A program made the translations under genes and the position numbers. A DNA stretch of 64,000 nucleotides, from the NCBI GenBank assembly GCA_038329865.1, contig JBBQNK010000006.1:1-64000 (forward strand), given 5' to 3'. Shown one piece after another: positions 16,464-25,687 of the stretch. Source of the stretch: JANMES01 sp038329865 (GTDB lineage: Bacteria > Planctomycetota > Phycisphaerae > Tepidisphaerales > Tepidisphaeraceae). A model generated the notes under the pieces. It did not search any database. It was not told where the DNA came from and worked only from the letters and a program-made list of their open reading frames with translations. Positions within the stretch are counted from its first letter, which is position 1. The number at the start of each line of letters is the position of its first letter.

Positions 16464-18329
16464 TTACGAAGAGGCCACCGCGACCAAATCAATCGAATAT
16501 CCGATGACTGCATTCGTCGACAGCTTCTTCGGCACGAGGACGATTCGATCGACCGTTCCGTCGGCAGGAGCGTGGGTGCGGTAGGGGTGCTTTTGCACTT
16601 CGCGGATCATCGTGTTTTCGTCTGGTGTGATCCGCAGCGTCACGCCGTCGCGGGTGATCGTGGCGAATCCGTCGCGGAGCGTTATTGGGGAATCGGTGAT
16701 GATCGCCGTCTCCAGCGCGTCGGCCTTCGCGAGTTCAAACGTGTCCGTCACGCGAAGCCGGCCGGCGGGCTTGTCGATCTCGAATTCGCGAACGCATTTC
16801 CTGCAGCCGGCTTCGGCCGCGTAGCCGGCGGTCAGGTCGATCGTGAGCGCGACGTGCTTGTCGTCGAAATCCTTTTGTAAGGACGTTGCTTTGTACTCCG
16901 CGCCCATCGGCTGTTCCTGGCGGTTGATCAGCGGCACGGGATGGCCCAGCGATCGCGCAGCGATGAAGGTGTACCGCGTTTCCTTCTTGAAAAAATCGCG
17001 AACGTATTCCGGCGCTCCGATTTCGATCAGCATTCGCTTGCCGTCGATGTTCAGCAAGTATGAGCCGAGGTCGTTGTGGTTGTGGTGCTCCTCGTTATGC
17101 CCGGCCTTGGCGGCAAACTCCCACACGTTGCCGGCGCGGTCGTGAAAGCGCGAGACCGCGACGGCGAGGTCCGGCATGAACAGATCGCCGTCAGGCAATT
17201 TCTGCGGCGGGCCGAGCGTCGTGGGGCAGCGCAGCAGAAGGCGCGAAAAGTTAAGAAAGTCGTCGCGTTGTCCGTTCACACTGAACGGCTTGCCCGTCGC
17301 TCGCTGCCAACCAAGCGCCGCGTGAGAGCGGATGAACGCGCTATCGAATCGCTCGCCGAGATATTGCAGCAGCCCCGGCCGCGGCACGGCGGCGTGGCTG
17401 CCGTCGGCGAAGTTGACGGCGTTGCCGTTGGTCAGCGTCATTCGCGGGCCGAACTGTGCGATGGCGCGGACGTGCGGGTCGCCTTCAACGATCGAGAGCT
17501 TGCCCTTCGTGCGCGCTTCGAGCTGGCGGTTGAGTTCCATGTACCAGCCGAAGCCGTAGCCCCAGTAGCCGGGTCCTTCGGACGATCCGCCGTCGGCGCC
17601 GAAGCCGGCGAGGAAGGTTGGCAGCATCTGCGCCGCGCGGCTGAAGAGCCGGCCGAGCAGGGCGGGGTCGTCGCTCACCGCCAGCGCCGCGCCGAGCACG
17701 CCCTGGTGGCACACGGCGTTCCAGTTGTTCGGCGATTTCGGCCACCAGAACTCGCCGGTGAGGTAATTGTCGAAGAACTGCGTCTTCAGCCGCGCCACGA
17801 TCCGCGGACGAAGGGCCGTGAGTGAATCGCCGAACACATCGAGCATTTCCGCGAATAAATTGCACGTCTCAGCGGCGAAAAGGTCGATCATCATCGGGTT
17901 CTTTCCCGTCGGCTCCGTCGGCGCGTGCGCGGGGAAGGTCCAGGAGACTTCATCGAGCACGGTCGTGAGCTTGGCGATGAGCGATTGCCGAAATTTCTCG
18001 CGGGCGGTTGGCTCGGGCTCGGTGAGCGTCGCGATCGCCGCCCGCGCCACCCGGCGGCGGCGTTCGAACCAGAGCAGCTCGAAATTCGTACGAATCCCAG
18101 TCTTGAAATAATCGGCGTACAGTTCGTCGGTCAACACCGGCATCGGCGAATCGATCTCCGCCAGCGCCTGCTCGCGGATCGGCTTGATAAAATGCGCCGC
18201 CACTGGATTGCTCGCCGCCGCCCGCCAGGCCGGGTCATTTTCAGGCGGCAGCAGGTGAATGCTCGGCGATTCGGCGAAGATTTTGGCGAGCGACTCGGCC
18301 GTCGGTTGTTCTCGGATAATGTTGAGCAT
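16464..18329 (-). CDS. Heparinase II/III-family polysaccharide lyase
   Basis: The 621-residue protein has an alpha-helical toroid N-terminal half (1 to about 330) and a beta-sandwich half carrying the family hallmark NEEHHNHNDLGSYLLNIDGK (about 415-434), where His and Asn residues surround the metal/substrate site. Such enzymes cut uronic-acid polysaccharides by beta-elimination and leave an unsaturated uronyl end. I see no clear Sec signal peptide at this start (MLNIIREQPTAESLAKI), so it may act in the cytoplasm or periplasm after uptake. It is divergent from the GH88 gene 209 nt away, whose product would process its oligosaccharides. Confidence 0.85.
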   Translation of the reverse strand: MLNIIREQPTAESLAKIFAESPSIHLLPPENDPAWRAAASNPVAAHFIKPIREQALAEIDSPMPVLTDELYADYFKTGIRTNFELLWFERRRRVARAAIATLTEPEPTAREKFRQSLIAKLTTVLDEVSWTFPAHAPTEPTGKNPMMIDLFAAETCNLFAEMLDVFGDSLTALRPRIVARLKTQFFDNYLTGEFWWPKSPNNWNAVCHQGVLGAALAVSDDPALLGRLFSRAAQMLPTFLAGFGADGGSSEGPGYWGYGFGWYMELNRQLEARTKGKLSIVEGDPHVRAIAQFGPRMTLTNGNAVNFADGSHAAVPRPGLLQYLGERFDSAFIRSHAALGWQRATGKPFSVNGQRDDFLNFSRLLLRCPTTLGPPQKLPDGDLFMPDLAVAVSRFHDRAGNVWEFAAKAGHNEEHHNHNDLGSYLLNIDGKRMLIEIGAPEYVRDFFKKETRYTFIAARSLGHPVPLINRQEQPMGAEYKATSLQKDFDDKHVALTIDLTAGYAAEAGCRKCVREFEIDKPAGRLRVTDTFELAKADALETAIITDSPITLRDGFATITRDGVTLRITPDENTMIREVQKHPYRTHAPADGTVDRIVLVPKKLSTNAVIGYSIDLVAVASS

Positions 18330-18372
18330 GGTGGTGGGTCGGTATGGTAGTGGGAAGTGAACGCTATTTCAC

Positions 18373-18386
18373 GACTATGGACTATG
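18373..18386. repeat. Two tandem ACTATGG heptamers
   Basis: ACTATGGACTATGG lies between the divergent lyase and GH88 genes. It resembles a single short arm of the heptamer-built hairpins, but no partner arm is visible. Confidence 0.3.
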
Positions 18387-18538
18387 GGAATGAACGGTTT
18401 GAATTGTTCCTCTCCCGGATTGCCGGGCGAGGGAGATATGCGTGATTCCTTAAGAAATGACCCACCACCAAAGAATGATTCTCTTGCCGCATGAGGACTT
18501 GATCCGGATAATGCGGCCGGTCGATTAGTCGAGGAACG

Positions 18539-21286
18539 ATGTCGCATAAAAACCACCGCCCGCTGATTGAAGCCCTCGAGCCGCGGCAGATGTTTGCCGT
18601 CAGTCCGATCGATCCGAATCTCGTCGGCTGGTACAAGCTCGACGAAGGCGCCGGCAGTACAACGGCCGACGCGTCGGGTGTAGGCAATAACGGCGCACTG
18701 GCGAACGGCCCGGCGTGGGTGGCGGGGCACTCGGGGAACGCGCTGCAGTTTGATCCAGCCGCCACCAGCCGAGTCTCTGTCGCCGACAATTCCACGCTCG
18801 ATATCACCGGGCCGCTCACCATCACCGCGTGGGTGAAAACCTCGCTTAAAGATTCGCAGAACATCGTGCACAAGGGCCGGTACGGTTCCACCGACGGCTA
18901 CGAGCTCGGCCTCAGCAGTAACGGGCACGCGTTCTTCCGGCTGAACCAAAAAACCTCCGGCGACACGTATCGCGTCGATTCGACCAGCAGTTACCCGACG
19001 AACAACACCTGGATTTATCTGAGCGCCACGTTCGATGGCGGGGCGATCAAGCTTTACGTCAACGGCGCGGTGCAGGCCAGCAAGGCCGCGCCGATCAGCA
19101 TTATCAACAACAGCACCGCGCTGGCGATCGGCTCGCAGGATGACGGGTATCGCTCGATTAAAGGCGCCGTCGATGACGTGCGGATTTACAACCGCGCACT
19201 TTCTGCGAGCGAAATCACCGCGCTCTTCCAAGGCACAGTCACGCCGCCGGGCAACGTTGCGCCGGCCGTGAATGCCGGGGTGGATCAGACGATCACGCTG
19301 CCGACGAACGTCGCGAATCTCGCCGGCACGGTGACCGATGACGGCCTGCCCAACCCGCCGGCGAGCGTGAGCAAATTGTGGTCGATCGTGTCGGCCCCGA
19401 GCGGCGGCACGGTCATTTTTGGCACGCCGACCGCTGCCAGCACCACGGCCACGTTCAACATCGCCGGCGATTACACGCTGCGCCTCACCGCGAACGACGG
19501 CTTGCTCGCCGCGACCGATGACGTGATCGTTCACGTGCTTCCCGCCGGTCAGCCGGGAACAAAGCCGTCGGCGCCGACGAGCCTTGTCGGCAAGGCTCTT
19601 TCAGGATCCGACGTTTCACTCACCTGGACCGATACCGCGAGCAACGAAACCAGCTTCGAAGTGCAGCGGTCGGCCAGCAACACGTTCTCAAACCCCACGA
19701 CCATCGCGATCAACGCCGCCGACGTAAGCGCCTACACCGTGACGGGCTTGACCAAGACCACCTGGTACTACTTCCGCGTTCGCGCGATCAATTCCGCCGG
19801 CGCCAGTGCCTACACCAAGAGCGTGAAGATCAAAACGCTCGCGACCGTCACGCCGCCGACGAATGCCGCGCCGGCGGTTAATGCGGGCCCGGATCAGACG
19901 CTGAATCTCTCCGCGGGCGTCGCCACGCTCGCCGGCAGCGCGACCGACGACGGCCTGCCGAATCCGCCCGCCAAGCTGACGACCGCCTGGTCGCTCGTGA
20001 CCGCGCCCGCCGGCGGGACGATCACCTTCGGCAACGCCGCCGTCCTCAACACCACCGCCGAGTTCAACATCACCGGCGACTACACGCTCCGCCTCACCGC
20101 TAGCGACGGCTCGCTCACGAAAACCGACGAAATCGTTCTGCACGTGGTGGCCGATGTGAATCCCCTCGATGCTGCCCTCGATCATGCGCTCACGTTCGCG
20201 CAGTCGCAGCTCAATCAGACGATGACCGACCTGGCCAACAACACCAGCAAGTTCGTCAACCGCACCGATCACACCACCGGCAAGTGGAATGTCGTGACCG
20301 CCAGCGACTGGACGAGCGGATTCCTCGCCGGTTCGATGTGGCAGCTCTACAACGCCACCGGCGACAGTTACTGGAGCGGGAAAGCCGCCGGCTGGACCAC
20401 GCCCATCGCCGGGCAGGCCACAGCGCAGACTGAAGATTTGTACTTCCGAATCATGACGACCTTCCTGCCGCTCTATCAGCAGACCGGCAACGCCGCGTAC
20501 AAGCAGGTGCTGCTCGACGCGGCCGCCTCCAAGAACACGCAGTGGAACGAGACCATCGGCGCGTTCGAAACGACGTGGCGAAAATCCTCCTCAGGCAACC
20601 CGGCCGCCAACTTCGGCGTGCTGATGGACCAGACCACCGACATGATCCTCATGCTCTGGGCCGCCCAACAGACGGGCAATCAAACCTACTACGACCGCGC
20701 TATTCGCCACACGCGCAACGTGATCGCCCACCTCATTCGCCCCGACGGCAGCACGTACCAGTTCGGCTACTTCGATAAAGCGACCGGCAATTTCGTCGAC
20801 GGCGAAACCAGCCAGGGCTACGCGAACGAAAGCACCTGGTCACGCGGGCAGGCGTGGGGAATCTACAGTCTCACCACGATCGCCCGCATGACAGGCTTGA
20901 GCGATATTCTCGCCGGTGCGCAAAAGGTGGCCAACTGGTACACGTCGCACCTGCCCGCCGACAGCGTGCCGTTCTGGGATTTTGATGACCCCGCGAAAAA
21001 CCTGCGCGACAGCAGCGCCGCCGCCATCGCCGCCTCGGCGCTGCTCGATCTAAGCACATTGGTCAGCAGTTCCACCGACAAAGCCACGTACCTGACGGCC
21101 GCAACGAACGCGCTCACGTCGCTGTCATCGACCGCGTACCTCGCCGAAGGAACCAACAGCCACGGCATCCTGCTGCACGCGACTGGAAATCACCCGAACG
21201 CACCGGTAGGCGATGACGTGTCGCTGATTTTCGGGGATTATTTCTTCCTGGAAGCGATCAACCGGTACAAGGCGCTGGGGCTGTGA
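18539..21286 (+). CDS. Secreted multidomain GH88-type unsaturated uronyl hydrolase with LamG, PKD-like and FN3 modules
   Basis: The 915-residue protein begins with the planctomycete LEPRxxF motif (LEALEPRQMFAV, about 11-22), thought to mark extracellular sorting. Then come a LamG/concanavalin-like domain (about 25-230), a PKD-like module (about 243-333), an FN3 domain (345-433, TSLVGKALSGSDVSLTWTDT), a second PKD-like module (about 440-535) and a C-terminal six-hairpin glycosidase domain (about 545-915). The last contains GFLAGSMWQLYNATGD, NESTWSRGQAWGIYSLTTIA and FWDFDDPA, typical of GH88/GH105 enzymes that remove unsaturated glucuronyl residues. The divergent neighbour is a lyase that makes such ends, suggesting a joint pathway. 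Export and domain calls are confident. Confidence 0.88.
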   Translation: MSHKNHRPLIEALEPRQMFAVSPIDPNLVGWYKLDEGAGSTTADASGVGNNGALANGPAWVAGHSGNALQFDPAATSRVSVADNSTLDITGPLTITAWVKTSLKDSQNIVHKGRYGSTDGYELGLSSNGHAFFRLNQKTSGDTYRVDSTSSYPTNNTWIYLSATFDGGAIKLYVNGAVQASKAAPISIINNSTALAIGSQDDGYRSIKGAVDDVRIYNRALSASEITALFQGTVTPPGNVAPAVNAGVDQTITLPTNVANLAGTVTDDGLPNPPASVSKLWSIVSAPSGGTVIFGTPTAASTTATFNIAGDYTLRLTANDGLLAATDDVIVHVLPAGQPGTKPSAPTSLVGKALSGSDVSLTWTDTASNETSFEVQRSASNTFSNPTTIAINAADVSAYTVTGLTKTTWYYFRVRAINSAGASAYTKSVKIKTLATVTPPTNAAPAVNAGPDQTLNLSAGVATLAGSATDDGLPNPPAKLTTAWSLVTAPAGGTITFGNAAVLNTTAEFNITGDYTLRLTASDGSLTKTDEIVLHVVADVNPLDAALDHALTFAQSQLNQTMTDLANNTSKFVNRTDHTTGKWNVVTASDWTSGFLAGSMWQLYNATGDSYWSGKAAGWTTPIAGQATAQTEDLYFRIMTTFLPLYQQTGNAAYKQVLLDAAASKNTQWNETIGAFETTWRKSSSGNPAANFGVLMDQTTDMILMLWAAQQTGNQTYYDRAIRHTRNVIAHLIRPDGSTYQFGYFDKATGNFVDGETSQGYANESTWSRGQAWGIYSLTTIARMTGLSDILAGAQKVANWYTSHLPADSVPFWDFDDPAKNLRDSSAAAIAASALLDLSTLVSSSTDKATYLTAATNALTSLSSTAYLAEGTNSHGILLHATGNHPNAPVGDDVSLIFGDYFFLEAINRYKALGL

Positions 21287-21331
21287 TGGAGAGTATTTCA
21301 GTTTCTATTGTCGCGACGTTGCCGAGCGATC

Positions 21332-21357
21332 GTCATCCTGAGGTACTCCGAAGGATC
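21332..21357. repeat. Single arm of the GTCATCC-type element
   Basis: This 26-nt sequence is identical to the first 26 nt of the left arm at 11501 but has no inverted partner, so it is a half-copy or remnant. Confidence 0.6.
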
Positions 21358-21547
21358 AATCGTTCTGCGTGATCAGGTTAGATATGTTGCTGCCCTCGAC
21401 GGTTGAGAGTCTCGAGGCGATCGAGGCCGCCGAAGCCGCTGCGAAAAAGTAGCGCGCGGCGCTTATCTGAGTCGCAATCATCGCCTACACTTAGACCACG
21501 CGCCGCGGGTTGCGTCGCGACCGATTTAATTTCGAAGGAGTTTCATC

Positions 21548-21976
21548 ATGCCCGTTAAAACCGCCGACGCTGTCTGGACCGGATCGCTCATGGATGGCAA
21601 AGGCCATCTCAAAACCCCGAGCGGGAAAGTCGATGTCGATCACAGTTGGAAGGCCCGCACCGAAGACGGCCCGACGACGAGCCCGGAAGAACTCATCGCC
21701 GCCGCCCATGCGGGGTGCTTCTCGATGGCCCTCGCGCACGGCCTGGCGACCGCCGGGCATGCACCGACGAAAATCAACACCACCGCGAAAGTCACCTTCG
21801 GGCAAGTGCCCGGCGGGTTCGCGATCACTGGTATCGCGCTGATCACCGAAGGCCAGGTTCCCGGCATCGACGAGGCCGCGTTCAAAAAAGCGGCCGAAGG
21901 CGCCAAGGCCGGCTGCCCGGTTTCCAAAGCGCTGGCGAGCGTGCCGATCACGCTGGAAGCGAAGTTCATCAAGTAG
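21548..21976 (+). CDS. osmC: OsmC-family organic hydroperoxide reductase
   Basis: OsmC-type enzymes reduce organic hydroperoxides with a catalytic cysteine pair in the cytoplasm. The 142-residue sequence has the typical length, both cysteines (C57 in AAAHAGCFSMALAH and C123 in AGCPVSKAL) and the TSPEELIAAAHA segment of the OsmC rather than the Ohr branch. GAAGGAG precedes the ATG by 8 nt. The next gene begins about 30 nt downstream on the same strand and may be co-transcribed. Assignment is firm at family level. Confidence 0.92.
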   Translation: MPVKTADAVWTGSLMDGKGHLKTPSGKVDVDHSWKARTEDGPTTSPEELIAAAHAGCFSMALAHGLATAGHAPTKINTTAKVTFGQVPGGFAITGIALITEGQVPGIDEAAFKKAAEGAKAGCPVSKALASVPITLEAKFIK

Positions 21977-22009
21977 ACGGTGCACAAAACACTGACGGGA
22001 GGATCACGC

Positions 22010-23047
22010 ATGTGTCCATCGATGCGCGTTGTGATTGCGGCGTTGCTGTGGCTCGGTTTTGCCGGTCTCACCGTTCAGGCGGCGGAGCCGGCAGCGCCAT
22101 CGGGCGATTTCCCCACCTTTGGCCTGAAACTGAAGCCGCCGGCGGACTCGGTCGATGAGCTCCCTTCGCTGAGCGAGCAAATCGCGTTCTACCAGCTTCG
22201 CGGCGGCAACGACGGGGCGGCCATTCTCATTGAGATCGTTCCCAGCAATGGAAAATCGACCGCCGAGGCCGCCAAGGCGCTCGCGGAGTCAGGCCATGCC
22301 ACCGCCGAGCCGAGCGACATCGTCGTCAACGGCGAGAAGGCGTTTAAAGTCTCCACGCCGATAAACGTGCAGCAGTTCACCCAGCGCGATTCGTACGTGG
22401 TCGTCCATGACGGATGGGTTTACGTTTTCAGCGGCCTGAGCACCGAGCACGCCAAGGCGGCGGCTCCGCTCAAGGCGATGCTCCAGTCCTTGAAATTTTC
22501 CTCCGCCCAGCCGACAAACAAATATCTCAAGGACTTCGGCAAAAAGCCGCTGATTTTCTTCAACCGTTTCTCGATCGCCGCGCCACCGATCGTTCGACCC
22601 GATGGGTCGGACGAAGCGTCTATGCATCTGGGTATTCACGACTACAGCGTGAGAGGCCATGTCGGCAACCCGCTGAATCTCGACGTTCAGCGCATTCAGA
22701 CCGGAGACCAACGCACCTTCGCCAACCTGCGCGACGCTTACTCCGACGGAATCGTCAAACATTTGAACATGCCGGAGAAGCCCGTCTGGACCGACATGAA
22801 AGCCGTGCCAGGCCTGCATGTCAGCCAGCCGATCACCGTGAAGGGGAAGAGCCCCGACGGGGAGGAAATGACCATGACCCATCGCTTCACGATCCTGGAA
22901 CTGGGGCCGGGGGATTTCGTGCAGATCCTGTTCAGCTTTTCCGATCTCCCCCCGGCCGACCTGGCGGCGTATAAGGAAATGTCCGATCGCATGCTCGCGT
23001 CGATCAAGATTCTCCCTAACGCAAGTGCGGAAAGGAAAGCGCCGTAG
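22010..23047 (+). CDS. Secreted protein of unknown function with two similar domains
   Basis: The ATG at 22010 follows a GGGAGG site by 7 nt and opens a signal peptide (MRVVIAALLWLGFAGLTVQA) of a 345-residue protein. The mature part seems to contain two related halves, about 40-180 and 185-335, each with a beta-rich core and a late segment of the form LKAMLQSLKFS/SDRMLASIKIL. This is reminiscent of PsbP/DUF1795-like folds, though I cannot prove it. A start 10 codons earlier is open but lacks a ribosome-binding site. It follows osmC closely. Confidence 0.7.
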   Translation: MCPSMRVVIAALLWLGFAGLTVQAAEPAAPSGDFPTFGLKLKPPADSVDELPSLSEQIAFYQLRGGNDGAAILIEIVPSNGKSTAEAAKALAESGHATAEPSDIVVNGEKAFKVSTPINVQQFTQRDSYVVVHDGWVYVFSGLSTEHAKAAAPLKAMLQSLKFSSAQPTNKYLKDFGKKPLIFFNRFSIAAPPIVRPDGSDEASMHLGIHDYSVRGHVGNPLNLDVQRIQTGDQRTFANLRDAYSDGIVKHLNMPEKPVWTDMKAVPGLHVSQPITVKGKSPDGEEMTMTHRFTILELGPGDFVQILFSFSDLPPADLAAYKEMSDRMLASIKILPNASAERKAP

Positions 23048-23063
23048 AGTTTTAGAGCGAGTT

Positions 23064-23121
23064 GGCCGCTTGCGGTTTCGCACCATGGATTGATGGACGA
23101 CGCGGCGAAGCCGCAAGCGGC
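23064..23121. repeat. 17-bp inverted repeat (CCGCTTGCGG type)
   Basis: Arms 23064-23080 and 23105-23121 are reverse complements with one mismatch. The 16-nt core GCGAAACCGCAAGCGG occurs again exactly at 42063-42078, so this is a dispersed repeat. Confidence 0.6.
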
Positions 23122-23147
23122 TATCCAAGCCTCGAGCGGTCTCCCCA

Positions 23148-24035
23148 GTGAGCGGTCCGATCGCAGCATCAATCACTGTTTTTTCGTACAATCGCTCGCG
23201 CGTGATCGAAGCGTCTTCTGACAAATCGTCGCCCGATCTCCCGCCGATCCCGCCGGTGCTGATGTATCGTCCGCGGAAAGTCCGCGTGCGGAGCATCGGC
23301 AGCGCCATCGGCATGTGGTTCACTCGGCTGTTCATTCTGCCGCACTCGATCGCGGGCCTGGTCGTGGCGGGAATCGTCATCGGCTGGCCGCTGCTGGTGA
23401 TGTTCGGAACCGATTATCCCGCGCAAGTCACGCACACGCGTTACTACACGTCGTCAGGCAAGAAGAGCACCGTTCAGCATTTTGAAGTGTCGTACAAGTA
23501 CAGCGTTGGCGGCGAGGTTCGTTCGAAGTCGGCCGACGTGGACGAAGCAACTTTCACGCGCGTCGGCGGAACCCGCAAGCCGGCGGTGGAGCAGCCGGCG
23601 TACGGCACGGTGACCGTGCGCGGCATCGGCGTTCCGCCGCTCTATTACGACACGCTCCAGGAAAAATCCGGCTCATTCCTGTTCGCCTGGCTGTTCATGA
23701 TCCTCTGGGCCACGATCTGGAACGGCGTGATGTGCGCGTTCTGGTACGGCCTGTACATCCAGCCGTGGCGAATGCGCCGCCTCTACCGCAACGGCAACAT
23801 CGGCTTCGGCGTGATCACCGAAAAATACCTCGGCACCGGCAAAAGCCGGACGGCCTACTTCAAGTACAAGTTCTTCACCGAAACCGGCCTGGCCGGCGAA
23901 GGGAAAATGACCGTCCCCGATCGCAAAGCCTACGAGGCCGCGAAAGTCGGCGAAAATGTGATCGTGCTGCACCGCGATGGGAAGACGAAACCGTCGGTGA
24001 TTTACGAGTATGGGGCGTATCGATGCGTGGAGTAG
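23148..24035 (+). CDS. Membrane protein with DUF3592-like domain
   Basis: The reading frame opens with a GTG at 23148 (295 residues); a GTG at 23202 is an alternative and neither has a clear Shine-Dalgarno site. Two hydrophobic regions are visible, about 64-86 (LVVAGIVIGWPLLVMFG) and about 175-200 (FLFAWLFMILWATIWNGVMC). They flank a segment (TRYYTSSGKKSTVQHFEVSY) resembling the extracytoplasmic part of DUF3592 proteins. The C-terminal 95 residues repeat the same kind of beta-rich pattern. Function unknown. Confidence 0.6.
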   Translation: MSGPIAASITVFSYNRSRVIEASSDKSSPDLPPIPPVLMYRPRKVRVRSIGSAIGMWFTRLFILPHSIAGLVVAGIVIGWPLLVMFGTDYPAQVTHTRYYTSSGKKSTVQHFEVSYKYSVGGEVRSKSADVDEATFTRVGGTRKPAVEQPAYGTVTVRGIGVPPLYYDTLQEKSGSFLFAWLFMILWATIWNGVMCAFWYGLYIQPWRMRRLYRNGNIGFGVITEKYLGTGKSRTAYFKYKFFTETGLAGEGKMTVPDRKAYEAAKVGENVIVLHRDGKTKPSVIYEYGAYRCVE

Positions 24036-24036
24036 G

Positions 24037-24963
24037 TCAAAGCAAATCCGCCATCGCCACATTCAATTCCGGAAAGCGAAACTGAAACCCCTCCCGGAGC
24101 AATCGTGTCGGCGCGAGGCGGCGGCCGAGGAGGGCTAGCTCGGGGTCGGTGCGCATCAGCCAGGCGCCGATTCGTACGCAGATCGCCGGCACCGGCGGGG
24201 ACCATGGGCGGTGGACGGCTTTTCTCAGTGACCGCATGAAGTTGCGGTTGTTCACGGCGCCCGGCGCGGTGGCGATGTAGATGCCGGACATCGCCTCGTC
24301 GGTGATCGCGCGGAGGATAATCGCGTTCAGGTCGGCCACGTGGATCCAGCTCATGTACTGCCGGCCGCCGGCGATCGTGCCGCCTAAGCCCAATCGCGCG
24401 AGGCGAGCGAGCGTTCGCAGAGGGCCGCCCTTGCGGCCAAGGACGAAGCTGATCCGCAGGACGACTCGCCGGCAGCCGGGTAGGGCGTACTCGGCGAGCG
24501 CCGCTTCCCAGGCCGTGCCGACCATCGGCGCGAAGCCGGTGCCGATCGGCGAGGATTCATCGAGAATTTCCTCGCCGGTGTCGCCGTAGATGTGCGCGGT
24601 GGCGGACTGCACCCACACCGACGGCGGGGCGGCGCACTGCTTGCACGCGGCGGCGATCGCGTGCACGGAATCCACGCGGGATTCGAGAATCACTTTCTTA
24701 TTCGCCGGCGTCTTGCGGCAATCAACCGTTCGGCCGACGAGGTTCACCACCGCCGCCGCGCCGTCGAGATGCTTCGCCCAAGGGCCGGGGGTTTTCGCAT
24801 CCCAGTGGGCGTAAGTCACCCGGCCGTCCACGCGATCGCCGCTGCGCGTGAGGACGACGACCTTCGCGTACGTCGGCAGCAGCGCGTCGATCAGCGATTG
24901 CCCGAGAAACCCGGACCCGCCGGCGATCACGACCGTGCCCGATGGCGTTCCTGCAAGGCTCAT
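24037..24963 (-). CDS. TIGR01777-family NAD(P)-dependent epimerase (SDR39U1-like)
   Basis: The 308-residue atypical short-chain dehydrogenase shows the nucleotide-binding GGSGFLG (15-21), the WDAKTPGPWAKHLDGAAAVVN region, the ILESRVDSVHAI helix and the C-terminal LLGRRLAPTRLLREGFQFRF segment, all typical of the TIGR01777/DUF1731 group. Such proteins are cytoplasmic and their substrate is generally unknown. Its 3' end lies one base from the convergent membrane-protein gene. Family confidence is high. Confidence 0.9.
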   Translation of the reverse strand: MSLAGTPSGTVVIAGGSGFLGQSLIDALLPTYAKVVVLTRSGDRVDGRVTYAHWDAKTPGPWAKHLDGAAAVVNLVGRTVDCRKTPANKKVILESRVDSVHAIAAACKQCAAPPSVWVQSATAHIYGDTGEEILDESSPIGTGFAPMVGTAWEAALAEYALPGCRRVVLRISFVLGRKGGPLRTLARLARLGLGGTIAGGRQYMSWIHVADLNAIILRAITDEAMSGIYIATAPGAVNNRNFMRSLRKAVHRPWSPPVPAICVRIGAWLMRTDPELALLGRRLAPTRLLREGFQFRFPELNVAMADLL

Positions 24964-25501
24964 GCGTTCAAGGCTAGCGTCGGATCGTCATGAATCCAAT
25001 TCACGGCTGTCCCTTTCGCAATTTTCAAAACGTACAGGCATTTCCGTTCGAACAAGATGCGTGCATCCAAGTTGTTTTGGAAGAATTTCATAGCCCCGCA
25101 CGTCGCAACCGGATTAGAACCGGCGTGCGGTAAGCATTCCTCACCAGCAGGCCAAAGGGTCGCACCGTGACGTTACATCGTCACGGTGCGACCCATGCGG
25201 GGAGGACATCGCAAGCTGGAAGATCGTGCCTCAAAATGCCGTGAGCGGGTTGGTTAATTGAACCCGCATGCTTGCTCGAAGAAGATATCGAATTCATTTA
25301 GCAAAAATGCAAATGATTTTTTTGGCGCGGCGATTAACGGACGTGGGCAGCGCAGCGCGAAATCTCGAAATCTAAAAAATTTATCATCGATCCTGATGCA
25401 AAATCAGCGACTTTTGGATGCGCGCTGCGCCGGCGGCGCGCCGGGCGCGCAACACCGCCGTAAAGGTTAGGCGCGATGAGCCGCGAGAAAGGAGGATCGA
25501 G
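24964..25501. other. Non-coding gap with hairpins
   Basis: I find no convincing gene here. A perfect 16-bp hairpin lies at 25157-25194 and a weaker one at about 25094-25128. The stretch 25255-25400 is AT-richer than its surroundings. Base composition differs enough from the flanking genes that decayed or transferred DNA is possible. Confidence 0.5.
25157..25194. repeat. Perfect 16-bp hairpin
   Basis: GGGTCGCACCGTGACG pairs exactly with CGTCACGGTGCGACCC around a TTACAT loop. No T-run follows on either strand, so it is not a typical intrinsic terminator. Confidence 0.6.
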
Positions 25502-25585
25502 ATGCACGAGCGTCGTACCGAAAAACGTCTTGAAGATGCTGAACATCACCATTTTCGGGCGTGTTTTATGTCGAATTGGGGTTGA
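25502..25585 (+). CDS. Possible 27-residue peptide
   Basis: An ATG at 25502 follows a near-perfect AAAGGAGG Shine-Dalgarno site at a spacing of 6 nt. The ORF encodes 27 residues, starting MHERRTEKRLEDAEHHHFRA, charged and histidine-rich, before a TGA. The strength of the ribosome-binding site is the only support, so this is a candidate, not a proven gene. It lies upstream of another small gene (25688) and miaB on the same strand. Confidence 0.3.
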   Translation: MHERRTEKRLEDAEHHHFRACFMSNWG

Positions 25586-25687
25586 TTTGGGGTGGAATTG
25601 GAGGCGCTTTTTCCACCCTTCGCACACCGTAGTGCACCCTTGCGCCGCGCATAGGAAGTAGGCCAAACTCAGGGCCAGGAGTGAGTT

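Noticed and set aside
21385..21453. Short ORF MLLPSTVESLEAIEAAEAAA plus two residues before osmC
   Set aside because: It has no Shine-Dalgarno site and is only 22 codons. It could be a remnant of a gene end but cannot be supported.
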